A DNA stretch of 64,000 bases from Jacaranda mimosifolia (GCA_018894105.1 CM032126.1:31284391-31348390), one strand, 5' to 3'. Counted from the stretch's first letter, positions 34,351-46,310 are shown. Notes: generated by a model not told the origin, from the sequence alone. Translations and numbers: made by a program.

Positions 34351-35187
34351 TAATGCATGCCCATTGTTTAATGCACATCATCAAGACAACTTTATTTGTT
34401 AAATCACTTAATATATTTTTTCTTATATTGTGAATAGAAAAACGTTAGCTTCATTTTAGTATTTTACTCTGCATATATAATTAATTATGGGGCAATGATA
34501 TTTATGCTGCATGCATTACCACGAGCAATTCATTATCCTATATTTTCCAATTCTGGTATAATATTGCCAAACCTAGATGTGCATGCATATTGATGTCTTA
34601 TGATATTGTTGAGTGATCATTGCCCTGATAATATAATTTCGTAGAATAGTAGATTGCATAGCTCAATTAATTCTTGTATGTCCAAGCTTCAATAATACTT
34701 AATTGAATTCAAGATTTTTTTCGAGTTGCTTTGATAATTTTTATCGACCCGAATAGTATTAGTACTTTTAGTTGATGTTTTCGAGTTTAAAATCAAGTTC
34801 TTGAATTTTGCCAATGATTGGATACATTTGCATATATAGTAGTGGCAGATATTAGATATTTGCATTATTTTGTTTTTCATAGAATTGCCACAATGTATAG
34901 AATCATTTTAATCTAGTAGTTATATACAATTTGCAGCTACTGTCATTAAAGAACTATAACTGCATTGCCTTGGCAATTCTTGTTATATTCTCTCTTATAA
35001 TAAATTTGATTGGATTCTACATTTATAGTCCATTTTGTTTTACTTTCACCTCCTCATTCTGCATGCTTGATTTGCGAGAGCGTTATCATTGGCGCTATGC
35101 TATAGTAGTAAAGCCAAATGTTTGTTTTTATTTGTTGGATTAGTCGAATAGATGAGGTCATAAGCTTAATTTGGTTGTACTTCTCAT

Positions 35188-35929
35188 GGGTAAATTGCAT
35201 TTTTAGTCCCACAACTTAGGCTATTTTCGATTTTGGTCCCATTCTTTTGTACTTTCTCACATTGCATCCCATAAGTCCAGTTTTTTCTCAATTTAAATCC
35301 TGAAAGGGGGTTCCGTCCAATAATTAACGGAGAAGTCACGTGCCACTCACGTGGCCATTAAAATTGTTGCTTTCTTGGTCCCATAAGTTAGGCCCGTTTT
35401 CATTTTTGGTCCCAACGATAGCTTCAATAAATTTTTTGCAGAAGAAGAATGAAAAATAGCTGCAAGTGAAGGTGCCATTTATTTTTGTGGCACATCGTCT
35501 TCATTGAAAACCTCATGGACAAATGAAAATCCAAATAGGAAGTTTCATGGTTGTACTTCCATGAATAATAGACGTGGTTTCTTTGTTTGGAAAGACCCTC
35601 AAATGTGTGAAAGAACAAGACAAATGATACTTGGGTTATAGGATGTTGAATGTAACGAAGAAAAGTTGTTAAAACTTCAAAAAAAATTATTGGAGCTATC
35701 GTTGGGACCAAAAATGCAAACGAGCATAACTTATGGGACCAAAAAAGCAACAATTTTAACGGCCACGTGAGTGACACATGACTTCTCGTTTAATTATTGG
35801 ACGGAACCCCCTTTCAGGACTTAAATTGAGAAAAAAATGAACTTATGGGATACAATATGAGAAAGTGCAAAAGAATGGGACCAAAATCGAAAACGGCCTA
35901 AGTTGTGGGACCAAAAATGCAATTTACCC
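35188..35929 (+). mobile_element. Complete Mutator-like (MULE) non-autonomous element with long TIRs
   Basis: It begins gggtaaattgcatttttagt and ends in the inverse, aaaaatgcaatttaccc. The inverted repeats extend about 235 bp from each end (35188-35420 and about 35693-35929). A perfect 10-bp duplication tacttctcat flanks it (35178-35187 and 35930-35939). The intron of ARF copy A has the unoccupied site, ggttgtattttgtattatgg at about 12964-12983. The roughly 270-bp core carries a GRF zinc-finger relic and no transposase. Confidence 0.88.
35459..35641 (+). pseudogene. GRF-type zinc finger relic carried in the MULE
   Basis: The plus strand reads LKTSWTNENPNRKFHGC and, after a gap, RGFFVWKDPQM, ending at TAG. 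The pattern (T.W...NP.R.F.GC, then FF.W.DP) is that of the plant GRF zinc finger, a nucleic-acid-binding module. The first Cys-x-Cys pair is visible only in the adjacent frame (SCK at about 35458), which suggests loss of one base. The fourth Cys is replaced by Arg (RGFF). No start codon is present. Confidence 0.7.
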
Positions 35930-36351
35930 TACTTCTCATTATGGCAAAGGAGACTGAAATCACTTGCTTGGGAATTTGCTTGATCAGTAATTGAAAGTGT
36001 CAAATTTCTGAACTCTTTCCTTGCAGAGGATAAGTTGGTGAAATAATGCGACATAATTAACTTCTTAACTCCTAACTTTTTCCCCATCATTTTGTGCTGC
36101 AGATAACTTGGGATGAACCCAAAATTTTGCTGAACTTGAACAGGGTGAGCCCTTGGCAAGTCTAGCATGTTCTGCCAGCATTAGAGCTTCATCCTGCAAT
36201 TCCTGCTCCTCACAAGAAGTTCAAAGCTCTGCAACAGCCAGGGCTGCTAACTCTTGGAGAACCACAATTTTGTTTCCCTATGACAGAAATAACTCGCTCA
36301 ATGGCAGGTTATATGAATTTCTCCAGTGCTCAATAGTTTCCCTTTTCCAGC

Positions 36352-36372
36352 CAATATACAGGGGGCCAGGTA
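36352..36372 (+). promoter_or_regulatory. Decayed miR160 target site in ARF copy B
   Basis: The core TATACAGGGGGCCAGGTA has four mismatches at the 5' end and two wobbles against the miR160 complement. It is weaker than the site in copy A. A 31-bp segment containing its 3' half is repeated at 36773-36803. Confidence 0.55.
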
Positions 36373-36761
36373 AGATCCTACCTGTATATCCCATTTATCC
36401 AACTCCCACATTGATATTTCCCACCAAACTTTCACGGAACTCCTCAAGAATAACATGGAACATGGACTCTCAACTGTGCTAAATATTGGGATTCCAAATT
36501 CAGACAAATCATCATCTGGGGGTCCGAGCGGTGTCCATTTAGTCCGCCAGTAGGGACTTAGTTCTTCAACCAAAAATGGTGCTAATTTGTTTCAGTTGTT
36601 TGAAAAGATCATTCAGATTCCCGAGCCTATTGAATTAGGTGGTTTGAATAATAATAATAATAATAATGTTAGCAGTACAGATGGTGAAAGAAAGGGCATG
36701 TACATGGAGGCCAATGTTTCACATATTTGATAAAATTTGAGAGAAAATGGGCCCATTTTGT

Positions 36762-36803
36762 TAGGGTCCACTACAGGGGGCCAGGTAATATCCTACCTGT
36801 ATA
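36762..36803. repeat. Templated filler at the ARF-B / LRR-B junction
   Basis: Two patches copied from neighbouring sequence sit at the breakpoint. tagggtccactac (36762-36774) is identical to 36908-36920, inside receptor kinase B. A 31-bp stretch, 36773-36803, equals 36358-36388 in ARF copy B with one mismatch. The patches overlap by two bases. Confidence 0.75.
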
Positions 36804-36831
36804 AGGTATAAAATAAATAAAAATTAACAAT

Positions 36832-39800
36832 GATATTGCCAATTGAAAAATAGATGAGATACATTGCTCCTTTGCATTGAAATATTGATCTTCTCTCGCC
36901 AGCAAACTAGGGTCCACTACTTCAATTACTACATTTTCTTGTAATACTTCACTCATCCAGTCTTTCAAGCTTATTTCTTCACTAAACATATCATCTTTCG
37001 GCTTTTTCCTTGTAAATATCTCTAGCAAAATTATGCCATGACTGTAGACTTCCCCATTTGTTGACTCTTTCCTTTTCGATCCATATTCTAATTCATGTGT
37101 AATAGATATTCATCATCAGAGGCTTCAATTCTTGAGAACTAGATAAATTGATAAAGGAAACATATATAGAATAGAAATTAACATATTGAAAGAAACTATT
37201 GAACATCATCTGGTGCTGCATAACCAATCATCCCCAAGGTTTTGGTTCGAACCACAACCTCCCCTTGATTAAAGAGCTTGGAAATATCAAAATCGCCAAC
37301 ATACGCAACCATGTCTTCATCAAGCAACACATTGCTTGGCTTTATATCACAATGGACAGTGGGGAATGTATGGCTATGATGAAGATATTCCAAGGCCAAT
37401 GCAACATCTATTGCTATTTTTAGTCTTTTCATCACATTTAAACAATAGTTGTCATAATATAACCATTTCTCCATGCTCATATTTGGCACATATGGAAGAA
37501 TGAGGCTTTGAATTCTATGTTACTACAACAACCAATTATTCAAACTAAGTTCCTATGCTAAATGGTGATTATTATTTAACTTTCAGTGTTAAAGCTTTTG
37601 GCAACTTCTTCCAACTGCAAGTTGAAGACTTTTATTGCAATATTTAATTCGTTTGAAAGTGTCCCTTTGAATACTGAACCAAAGCTTCCTTTTCCAAGTA
37701 GGTTTGTTTCACTAAAGTCGCTTGTTCCTCGTATAAGTTCTCTATGTGAAACTCTTCTCCAAGTAATACCTAGTGAAATATCAACTGGGGGTGGGGGTGG
37801 TACTTTGCTCTATTTTCATCTCTTTATGAGCATAAGTATGACTATCACTAGAATGATAGTTGAAATAATAGGGGCAAAATGTACTTTATTAACAAAACAA
37901 CATTCTTTGGTCTTGGTTTTGTAAGATTCCTGGGGCAAGGATGAAGTTGAAATCTTGTTGCACCACAGAGAGCAAAGTTGTGAACAAAAGATTGGGTAGT
38001 GAATTTAACAAAAGGTCCCTCTATAGGAATCTCTCCTTCTAGTTTGTTGTAAGACACATTAAAATATCGAAAATAGCGGAGATTCTCTAAAGACTTTGGG
38101 ATCACTCTAGAAAGAATGTTATTAGATAGATCCAATGTTTTCAAGTTTACAATATTTCCCAAGGATTGAGGAATAGAACCTTCAAATTTATTATGTGCCA
38201 AAGATAAAAAGTCTATTGATTGGAAGCTGCCAATTGAGCTTGGAATATCACCTAAAAATTGATTGAATGATAGGTCGAACTGGTTGATTGCCTCCAAACT
38301 TCCAATGTCCGGTGAAAGTCAACCGCTTAAATGGTTTGAGGACAAGCTTAGGACCACAAGGTCCCTAAGATTCCATAAGTTGGAAGGTATGGTGGATTTC
38401 AACTTATTTGAGTCTAAGTTGAGAGAGGCACTAGGGTATTGGACTTGTGAGCAAATTGAGACCCATGGATAAGTGCCTTAAATTGCTCGATCGACTCAGG
38501 AGGATATACAATTTAAATTGATTGCTGTCAAGAAATACTATCTGGAGATGTTTTAATTTCCCAAGTGCTGTTGGGATGAAGCCTATCTACTCATTTTCTT
38601 CAAGATGTATGCCTAGCAAACCGCTCAGTTTCCAATCTCAAAAGGAATCATACCCTTTATATTGCATTGATTTGCTCACAAGGTCTCAAGAGAGGTGGAT
38701 AAATTCCTAATTGAAGTTGGGAGATACCTCTCAGAGGATTTTCTGATATTACCAATAATTTCAAATATTGGCAATTGGATAATGAAGAAAGAAATGTCAA
38801 ATCTCCTGTCAAATTATTTCCCCCAAACCTAAGCATTTGTAAGAGTCTTAAATTACCAAAAGTTGGGTACAGAGCTACTGAATGAGTTGTCGCTCATGTC
38901 CAAGATAATAAGCTTAGAAGCATTTGTGATGCAACTTGAAATTGGACCGCTGAATCTGTTATCACCCAAAATAAGCTTTTCCAAATTGAAAAGTGAATTA
39001 ATTCCCACAATTGAAGGAAGACTGCCTGAAAAGTTGTTGAAGGAAAATGAAAGTATCTTCAAGGTCGATATGTTGAAAATAGAAGATGGGATTGCACTAG
39101 ATAAGGAATTGGATTCCACATTGAAATCCTCGAGGTAAGCTAGGTTGGCAAGCTCATGTGGTAATTCACCTACAACAAACATATATACAGAAGCATTGCG
39201 AATTAATTTTGGATTTTATTCTATAAAGTACAATTCTCTAATTATAATGATATGAAAAGTCTCAATTTCAGAATTTTATTAAGTCTAATCAAAGCGATAT
39301 ATATATATATATATTAATGAGAGAACACCAATAAGCAAGCACTATAATGTAATTTTTCAAAAAATATCTTTCTTTCCAGATATATTAATTATTGAGATTA
39401 TCAATTCATTAATAGAGAATTAACTATTTATAATATACTTATTGTTATCATATATGTATGTATATATATAGCACAACAGGATTAAACTTGAATGGAACAA
39501 CAAAAATATTAGGGAAAACAATTAAAAACTCCTTAAAATAAATTTGTAACAAATGATGATTTTAACTTTAATAAATTAATTTCTTTTATGAATATATTTC
39601 TTGAATTTTAAAAATATATATTATGATAATGCAATGCACAAAAGAGAATAGTTGTTTGAGAGTATGAAAAATAATGTGTATATATCATGAATTGATTTCT
39701 ATTTCTAAGATAGTATATAAGCTCAGAAGCATTCATGATGGAGTTAGAGCAAACAAAGCCCTTTCAGATTTGAAAAGTGAAAGCCCCCCCCACATATATA

Positions 39801-40880
39801 TATATATATATATGTAGTTGAAGGAACGGTACCAAAAAACTGATTATTTGAAAGAGCTATATTCTTCAAAGTTGATATGTTGAAGATGGAAGATGGGATG
39901 GAGCCAGATAAGCCATTGTTATGTACATAGAATTCCTCGAGGTAAGCAAGATTACCAAGCTCTTGTGGCAATTTACCTACAAAGATAATGTGAATTTTTG
40001 AATTTTATTGTGCAAACAATTCTTTAATTATGTATGATATAAAAGTATCAAATATTTCAAAATATTAAATAAAATGAAACTTTCCAACATGAGGGTTTTA
40101 TTAAATAAAGATCTTAACTTAGTGATCACCTAGCTAAAGTAAGATAATTTTCAAATAGTGCATATATAATCTAGGAGCCCATCTAATAGGTTATTATACA
40201 TGAGATTAATTGCTCTGATGGAAGACACATTGAAAATACCATATGGTATGGGGCCTGCTAACGCATTATGCTCTAAATTTATAGTTTCTAAAAAAGATAA
40301 GTTGCCCATTTCCTGTGGAAAATTCCCACTAAGAAAATTGTACCCTATATCTAAAGTTTGTAGTTTTGAAGCATTGAATAAAGATAGAGGGATGTTGCTT
40401 GAGAAGGAGTTGTTATTCAGATGTATATGTTGAATTTCATGCAAGTTTCCTGACAATGACGATATTTCTCCCGTTAAGAAGTTAACCCACATGAAAATCT
40501 CTTTCAAACGGTGCAAATTGGATAACTTATTTGGTATGGAGCCTGTGAAATTATTGAAACCTATGTCTAAAGATTGAAGAAATGTCAAATTTCCAAAATA
40601 TGGAACAATAGTTCCTCGAAGCTTGAAATGAGAAAAATTTAATGTTGTAATCTTATGGTGTTTGATGCCGCAAGAGATGCCAATCCAGGAACAAATGGAT
40701 GTGTCGTTGGACCAACTCTCCCGTCAAATTGCTGTGTGGATCTACGGTGATAGTATTTTTAAAAGCAAGTAATGTATGTTGATCTGTGGTAAAATTGAAA
40801 AATTTTGTAGCTAAACAGAGTGTAATGCTATTTAATAACAATAGTGTAAGAGCAAAGAAAAACAAAAATTCCCCATTCAA
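36832..40880 (-). pseudogene. LRR receptor-like kinase pseudogene (copy B)
   Basis: Paralog of receptor kinase A without the LRR exon array. It keeps the signal peptide (MNGEFLFFFALTLLLLNSI at 40880), a frameshifted LRRNT, LRRs at 40588-40151, an LRR relic at 39971-39744, and LRRs at 39182-38853 and 38297-37960. Broken kinase parts run from 37750 to 37200 with HCDIKPSNVLLD and DFD where A has DFG, followed by the last exon, which stops at 36832 about 50 codons short. The donor after GYAAPD has changed from GT to AT (37204-37210). Frameshifts occur near 40725, 38870, 37880 and 37490. With an altered DFG motif and many breaks it cannot be a kinase. Confidence 0.85.
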
Positions 40881-40945
40881 TAGGTATTTTTTTATCGAAT
40901 TTGTGTAGCTACTAAGTGAGGTACATTAATGCATGCTTGAGTGGA

Positions 40946-40953
40946 TATATATA
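40946..40953 (-). promoter_or_regulatory. Putative TATA box of receptor kinase B
   Basis: Minus-strand TATATATC lies about 70 bp upstream of the ATG at 40880, matching in position the motif upstream of copy A. Confidence 0.4.
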
Positions 40954-41849
40954 AAGAAATCTCAAGTGAAGATAACTTATCTCCAGCGCATTGAAAGTCT
41001 ATGTCTATTGATTGGTTGTAGGGCAAAAAAGACCAACTTGAGCAACACGCTACAATAGAGAAATTCCACTGAGGATATTTGATAGATTTAAGTGGACTTT
41101 CGTATTCATGAGCCTTCATGACTCTGCATGGGTCTTAATAAAAAATAAATTTTTTTATTAACTCTCTAAAATTGATTGATCATTCTTATAAGCCATTAAT
41201 TTGATTGGTTAACTTAAGAAAATTTTTATTAATAAAAGTATATTATTTAAAAAGCAATCTACTTTGCAAAAATGAATCCAGGTAGCTAGGAAATGAAAAA
41301 CTAAAATCTTGTATGTGCTGAGGGTTTGCCTGAAGGTTGATATTAATTTCTTGTCTGTCTATATCAACTTTCTATACTATTATATGTAGCACAGTTTTGT
41401 GTTTATCTAATTGCATAATTTTGGCCAATACCAAACTCTTATAATTTTATTTTTTTTTAATTCAATTAAAAAAATTCTCATTGGTTGTTTATTTATTTTT
41501 TTTAATTTTATTTTAGCATCATTAATTAGGGCTGTAAACAAATATTAAATGGACCAGATACACTGTATCCGTATCCGTATCCGTATCCGTATCCATTTAA
41601 GTTTTATAATATTCATATCCGTATCCGTGTTTGATGGATATAATTAGGTAACTTATTCCTATAAATAGCAATATCTTCCATAATTAGCCTCTGCTTGTTC
41701 TATCGGGAGGGCAATACCATATTCACTTGAAACTGGAGATGAAACTAAATTTCTTATAATTGCAAAGAGTGAATGGATTGAGGTATATAAAGGAATATAC
41801 ATTTTTTGTGTTTCATCATAGTTCTTTCCAATTATTGTTATGTAAATCT
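40954..41849. other. Flank of receptor kinase B, with one hAT-like end
   Basis: 40954-41340 matches the upstream flank of gene A, with an extra segment of about 70 bp near 41020-41090. At 41529 the sequence tagggctgtaaacaaat has the form of a hAT-like terminus (compare 61717), followed by tandem tccgta repeats at 41566-41594. The second terminus is not visible. The rest is unassigned. Confidence 0.45.
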
Positions 41850-42935
41850 ATAGACTTTAGGCTGCTCAAATTTCTAATAGTTTAGCTAGAATAGAGCCTT
41901 TAATGTTGCATCCAAAAACTATGAAAATCTGAAGGGGAAGTTGATAAATTCCCATCCATCTAGGCCTAAAACACAATTCCATTGCTAGTGTGTTGACATC
42001 ATGCAACAGTCATTTGTGGTGATTCATTTATCATATCCAGATGCATTTAAGTTCATGATATATGTTAAGTATATTAAATATGATATATAGACATTTTGTG
42101 TAAATAATGGAAGGGAAAATGCCAGGTTTAGATGACATTTTGAACAAGAATAGAAGATCAACCATAACACATATTATTTTGCTAAAAATTATATATCATA
42201 TTCATAGACCTAAAACATAGCAACTTGAAGCTCAATTTAGCAGTCTCATTCTTTTTTTCAAAATCCATTCAATAACACTTTTGATATTAATAATGATTAT
42301 CTCTAGCAGTGGAAATTGCATTTATTTGATATCATCTATAAGATTAATTTCTCTAATGGAAGACAAATTGAAAATTTCATATGGAATGTTTCCATGGAGA
42401 AAATTGTAACTCATATCTAGATAGAATCTGTAGATTTGAATTGTTGAATAAAGTTAGTGAAATGCTACCAAAAGAAAGAGTTGTTATTCAGATGCATTTT
42501 TTGATGTTTAGGTAATGTTCCTAGCCATGATGATATTTCTCCAATGAAGGAGTTAAATCCCATGTTTATCTCTTTTAAGCAACGCAAATGAGACAGATGA
42601 TGGAGTATAAAGCCAATAAATTTATTGAAACTAATATCTAAATATCTAAGGAATGTTAAATTTCCAAGATCTGGAGGAATATTTCCCCCAAGGTTGAAAA
42701 TAGAAACATTTAGGGTTGTGACCTTCCACAAGAGACACCAACCCAGTGGCAAATGGATGGATTACTGGATCAATTTGTGGTCAAGATACCATAAGGGTCT
42801 TGAGAGATGGTATTTTTGAAGACAAGTAGTGCATATTGATCTGTGATAGAATTAAAAAAATGCACTGGCCAAGCAAAGTGTAAGTTATTCAATAACAAGA
42901 GTAGAAGAAGAAACGAAAAACAAGAATTCTCCATT
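41850..42935 (-). pseudogene. Third LRR receptor-kinase relic, heavily deleted (copy C)
   Basis: Three separate pieces of the gene remain. An internal LRR fragment at 41850-41945 matches A at 16880-16970. The 3' flank at 42020-42330 matches A at 14655-14975 up to the stop region. Exon 1 LRRs at 42330-42905 (GNIPPDLGNLTFLRYLDIS, then EISSWLGTL) are preceded by a broken signal peptide near 42935. The kinase and most LRRs are missing, and the pieces are not in gene order. Confidence 0.75.
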
Positions 42936-43006
42936 CATATGGTATTTTTATTTGAAATTTGTGAAGTTACTAACACAAATACATTAATGTGTGCTCTAGT
43001 GCGCAA

Positions 43007-43042
<36 letters not shown>

Positions 43043-43370
43043 GTGTTTAACTTAAAAAGGCCAGTTCCACATTTTGGACTAACAAAACAGATGAATAGAA
43101 ATTCCATAAATCTTTCATTGAGTGGATTGTTAATAAATTAGCACTTCTGTTTGTTTTCTAGTCTTTTCTTGGTTGAATTTTCCACCAAAAGGCAAAGCAC
43201 TTTGTTTTTCTAGATGGGAATAATCAAGTTTTCCAACTTAGCTCTAACCTTAGAAGCCAATTCTTTTCCTGGAATTGAGCATGACTAAGAGCACAAAGGA
43301 GTGCAAGTGTATGTTCATGGAAACAAATTGCCTAAACAATATTTATAACTTCCATTAATATTACCAAAAA
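42936..43370. other. Upstream flank of relic C
   Basis: It contains an (AT)n-(GT)n microsatellite at 43007-43046. No gene is recognised. Confidence 0.5.
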
Positions 43371-43823
43371 GGGCTAAATTACAAAATTGGTCTCGTAACT
43401 ATACATCACTGGCAAATTTCGACTTTATCTTTTTGGGCCACAAGATTGGTACACTAACTCCTAAAATTTGGCAATTTGAGGACTAATTCAATCCAAAGTC
43501 ATTTGCAATAGGCCCCCGATCCTACGTGGCTAATGATGTGGCACCACGTCACATCCTCTCTCCTATGTGGCATGTGATGTGGCAACCCCTTCTTGCCATA
43601 TATTACACTAGACAAAAAATAAAGGAAAATTTGCACAATAAATCAAAAAATAAGTACATAAAAATTGAAAAAAGCAAAAAGATAAAAAAAATAGATAAAT
43701 CTTGAAAAATATTTATATACATATGTATATTCACATATATAAACACACACACACACACACACACATATCCCACTTGCGAAATTATTGAATTAAATGAATT
43801 AAGTCCTAAAAAAAATTTAAGAC
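43371..43823. mobile_element. One terminus of a Mutator-like element
   Basis: From 43371 (gggctaaattacaaaattgg) the sequence follows the layout of the MULE at 35188: repeated statements of a short phrase (ttggtctcg, gattggtacac), then a GC-richer block with acgtggc and gatgtggc words. The opposite terminus is not found, so it is a fragment. An (AC)n run lies at 43743-43765. Confidence 0.4.
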
Positions 43824-46310
43824 TTACACATTAGTATGACTATGATTGAAGCCTTGAATTCTATCATGGAAAGAACTCATACTAGAATCAAAGAATCTAA
43901 TGGAGGGTGCAATATTCAAAGCCTTAGCCTCATGGGGTTCTTCTAAAGAAAGATTTGAATTTTGAGATATTTCTTCTTCATCCACAACTCCATCTAGGTT
44001 GCCATTTTCTTCTTCATATTTGTTTCTATTTTTTGAACTATTATTTTTCCTGAGCCTACATATGACCCAATCCAACTGCAGAAATAAAAATATATCATTA
44101 TAAATACTTAATTCACTTAAAAAAATGTTATAGTAGTGACAAAATAATAAAAATATAAAAATTGTTACTAATGATATGTATTAAGTGACAACATATAACT
44201 TTTATTTTGTAACTAGTGATATCTTTTAGGTGATAATATATATATATATATATATTGTCCATAATATGACTCATTAGTAACAAAACTAGTGTTTTAAGTT
44301 GCCACCATTGACAATTAGTGTCATCCTTATGGTGACAACTTAGTAACAATAAAATTTGTCACTATAGTTTTGTCATTATAGGTGTGTCACTAATTATCAA
44401 TGGTTACAACTTAAACATTGTTATCGTCACTATTCAATTTGTATTATTAAGGTCACAAAATAAAATCTTTTATCATCTAATATATATAATTAATGACGAA
44501 TTTTATATCGTCACTAACTTAATCCTTTTCTTTTGGTGATTAACTGAATCCCAACTATATATTTGGAAAATATATATCATACGTAAGCAGAAGATATATA
44601 TATAGTTGGGAAAAAAAGAAAATAAAACTTGTATATATATACCATCATACTATCTGCTGTAGTTTGGACTGGAATTGGGGGATTTTTCACTCTAAATTCA
44701 TGCATAAGCCAATTGGTCTTAGTGCCCTTGGGGGATTTCCCCTTGTAGTACGCCAGTAACTTTCGACATCCAACCACTTCACCGTTGTGTTCAATTTCTA
44801 GGTCACCACCTATAGCCTTCCAATACCTATCCTCTGTGCTTCGATTTGGCCTATTGCCTCCTCTATACTTCTTGGTTCTCAAAGTAAAGAAGTACTATTC
44901 ATTTTCATTAATTGGTCTATACCTATTAGTAGGAAAAAAGAAAGAAATATATGGTCATTTTTTATGGTGCGAAGCTTTAAGATCTTGATGCGACTCGGAC
45001 TCCAGTGTCTTGACCTCGACCTGAATTGTCAAAATTACCCTGCCTAAGACCTCGACCTCTACCCGTGACTGCACAAGTGAATTTGGATATCTGACCTGAC
45101 CACAAGAGCACACGTTAGGATGGTTAAGATCGCCTTCAGCTAAGGCCCTCCAATACCTAAGTTAGTGAGTTGCTGAGGTAATCAAATGAGCTCAAGGTAA
45201 AGAGAAGAATTTAAAATGAGAGTGAATAATGACAGCATGACTTGCAAGTGGGTGGTTCATTTCCTTTTATAGGTGACTAGATCGAGTTGGCGCGTCACTT
45301 TACGTTAGAACATCTCTAGATCAATGGTCTACCGCTCAGGTCATAACCCGACCTGAATAAAAATATGTGGATCCTATCCTATTTGGGCAATTAAGCTGGA
45401 GTTCAATTATCGCTCGGGCAATGGTCGACCCAGATCGGGGAGCACGGATTTTATTACCTCATCGTGCGACCTATGTGCAAATTCTTGGATAAAACCAAAA
45501 CTTCCTTAGGTCCCTGGAAGGAGCGGTTCCTCTCATTCAAGCTCTTGCCCATCACCCATGGCGATTTAGGTTAGATTAGAGGCACAATAAGTCAAAAATC
45601 TTTGTGGACGAGGTCACCTTGGGGGAGAACATTATGAATTCCTTGACTGACCATCTTTACAAGGTCGGGGAACTCTTAAAAGAGGAGGTTCTCAAGATTG
45701 CTGGCCTTTCGCCAGCCAATATCCCAGTCTGCAGGACTCTTAGTGACAGTTCTCATTGTTATCAATTTTATTAGTTCCTTTCTTACTGCTTGCTTTTTTT
45801 GGGCTTGAGATCTCACATTGCTTTTCTTGTTGTAGTCATGTCAAGCAAAAACCTACGGATCATCAACAAGATGAAGGCTCAGAAGGAAGCCTTAATGGCT
45901 AAGGCTTAGTCCTTTGGGCTCACCCCTGCCCCATCTTCCTCGAGCCAAGTCTTGACCCCAAGCTAGCCCTCTAAGGCACCGAACCATCCAGTTGAAGTGG
46001 AATAGCCGTTGCCTCTCACTCAAGTCTCAAAAGCTAGTGTGGTTTTACAAGATCCCAAAGGGCTGAGCTAGTTTGGAAGTAGCGGCTGACCTATGGGCTG
46101 ATTTGCGGTGGTAATTTGGATGCCGAAGGGATTCATGCAACAGAAAATTTTAATACTAGGAGAGAGAAGAGTTGAGAGGGAAGGAGAAAGAGATGGAGAT
46201 GGAGAGAATTTATAGTTTGTCAAATGATAGACAAACCAGAAAAATTAGGTGACTGATACTCAATAGGATTCTGACAGAGAGATTGTAACGGGACAAGAAT
46301 TTGAGTACCA
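43824..46310 (-). pseudogene. NAC pseudogene, exon 1 replaced by retroelement DNA (copy B)
   Basis: Duplicate of the NAC gene at 2223-4220. Exon 3 (44075-43824) is cut to 83 codons by an early stop; copy A has 148. Exon 2 (44926-44643) has a TAG in place of the Trp of the WYFF motif (44895-44897), and its acceptor has changed from AG to TA. Intron 2 aligns throughout. The segment holding intron 1 and the subdomain A codons is absent; in its place is retroelement DNA from about 44956 to 46072. Homology with copy A resumes at 46073 (ttggaagtagcgg) in the NAC leader region and continues to about 46310. Confidence 0.85.
44956..46072 (+). mobile_element. LTR-retrotransposon fragment inside NAC copy B
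   Basis: GC-richer than its surroundings. 45100-45260 reads like the promoter part of an LTR (ccctccaatacctaagttag, ccttttatagg). Downstream are short coding-like stretches on the plus strand: PWKERFLSFKLLPITHGD (about 45511-45564) and MSSKNLRIINKMKAQKEAL (45838-45894), broken by stops, as expected of a gag relic. I could not place it in a named lineage or find matching LTRs. Confidence 0.5.

Larger units (their letters stand above)
34569..36760 (+). pseudogene. ARF10/16/17-like pseudogene, B3 exon missing (copy B)
   Basis: Homology with copy A starts at 34569, a few bases after the point where exon 1 ends in A (about 12290), so the B3 exon is absent. The intron (34569-36103) carries a 742-bp Mutator-like insertion. 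Exon 2 starts TWDEPKILLNLNRVSPWQV and is broken by TAG at 36164-36166, where copy A has a Glu codon. It continues into ELHPAIPAPHKKFKALQQ and FQLFGK-type sequence near 36590. It ends at a rearranged junction with receptor kinase B (36762-36803). Confidence 0.8.
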
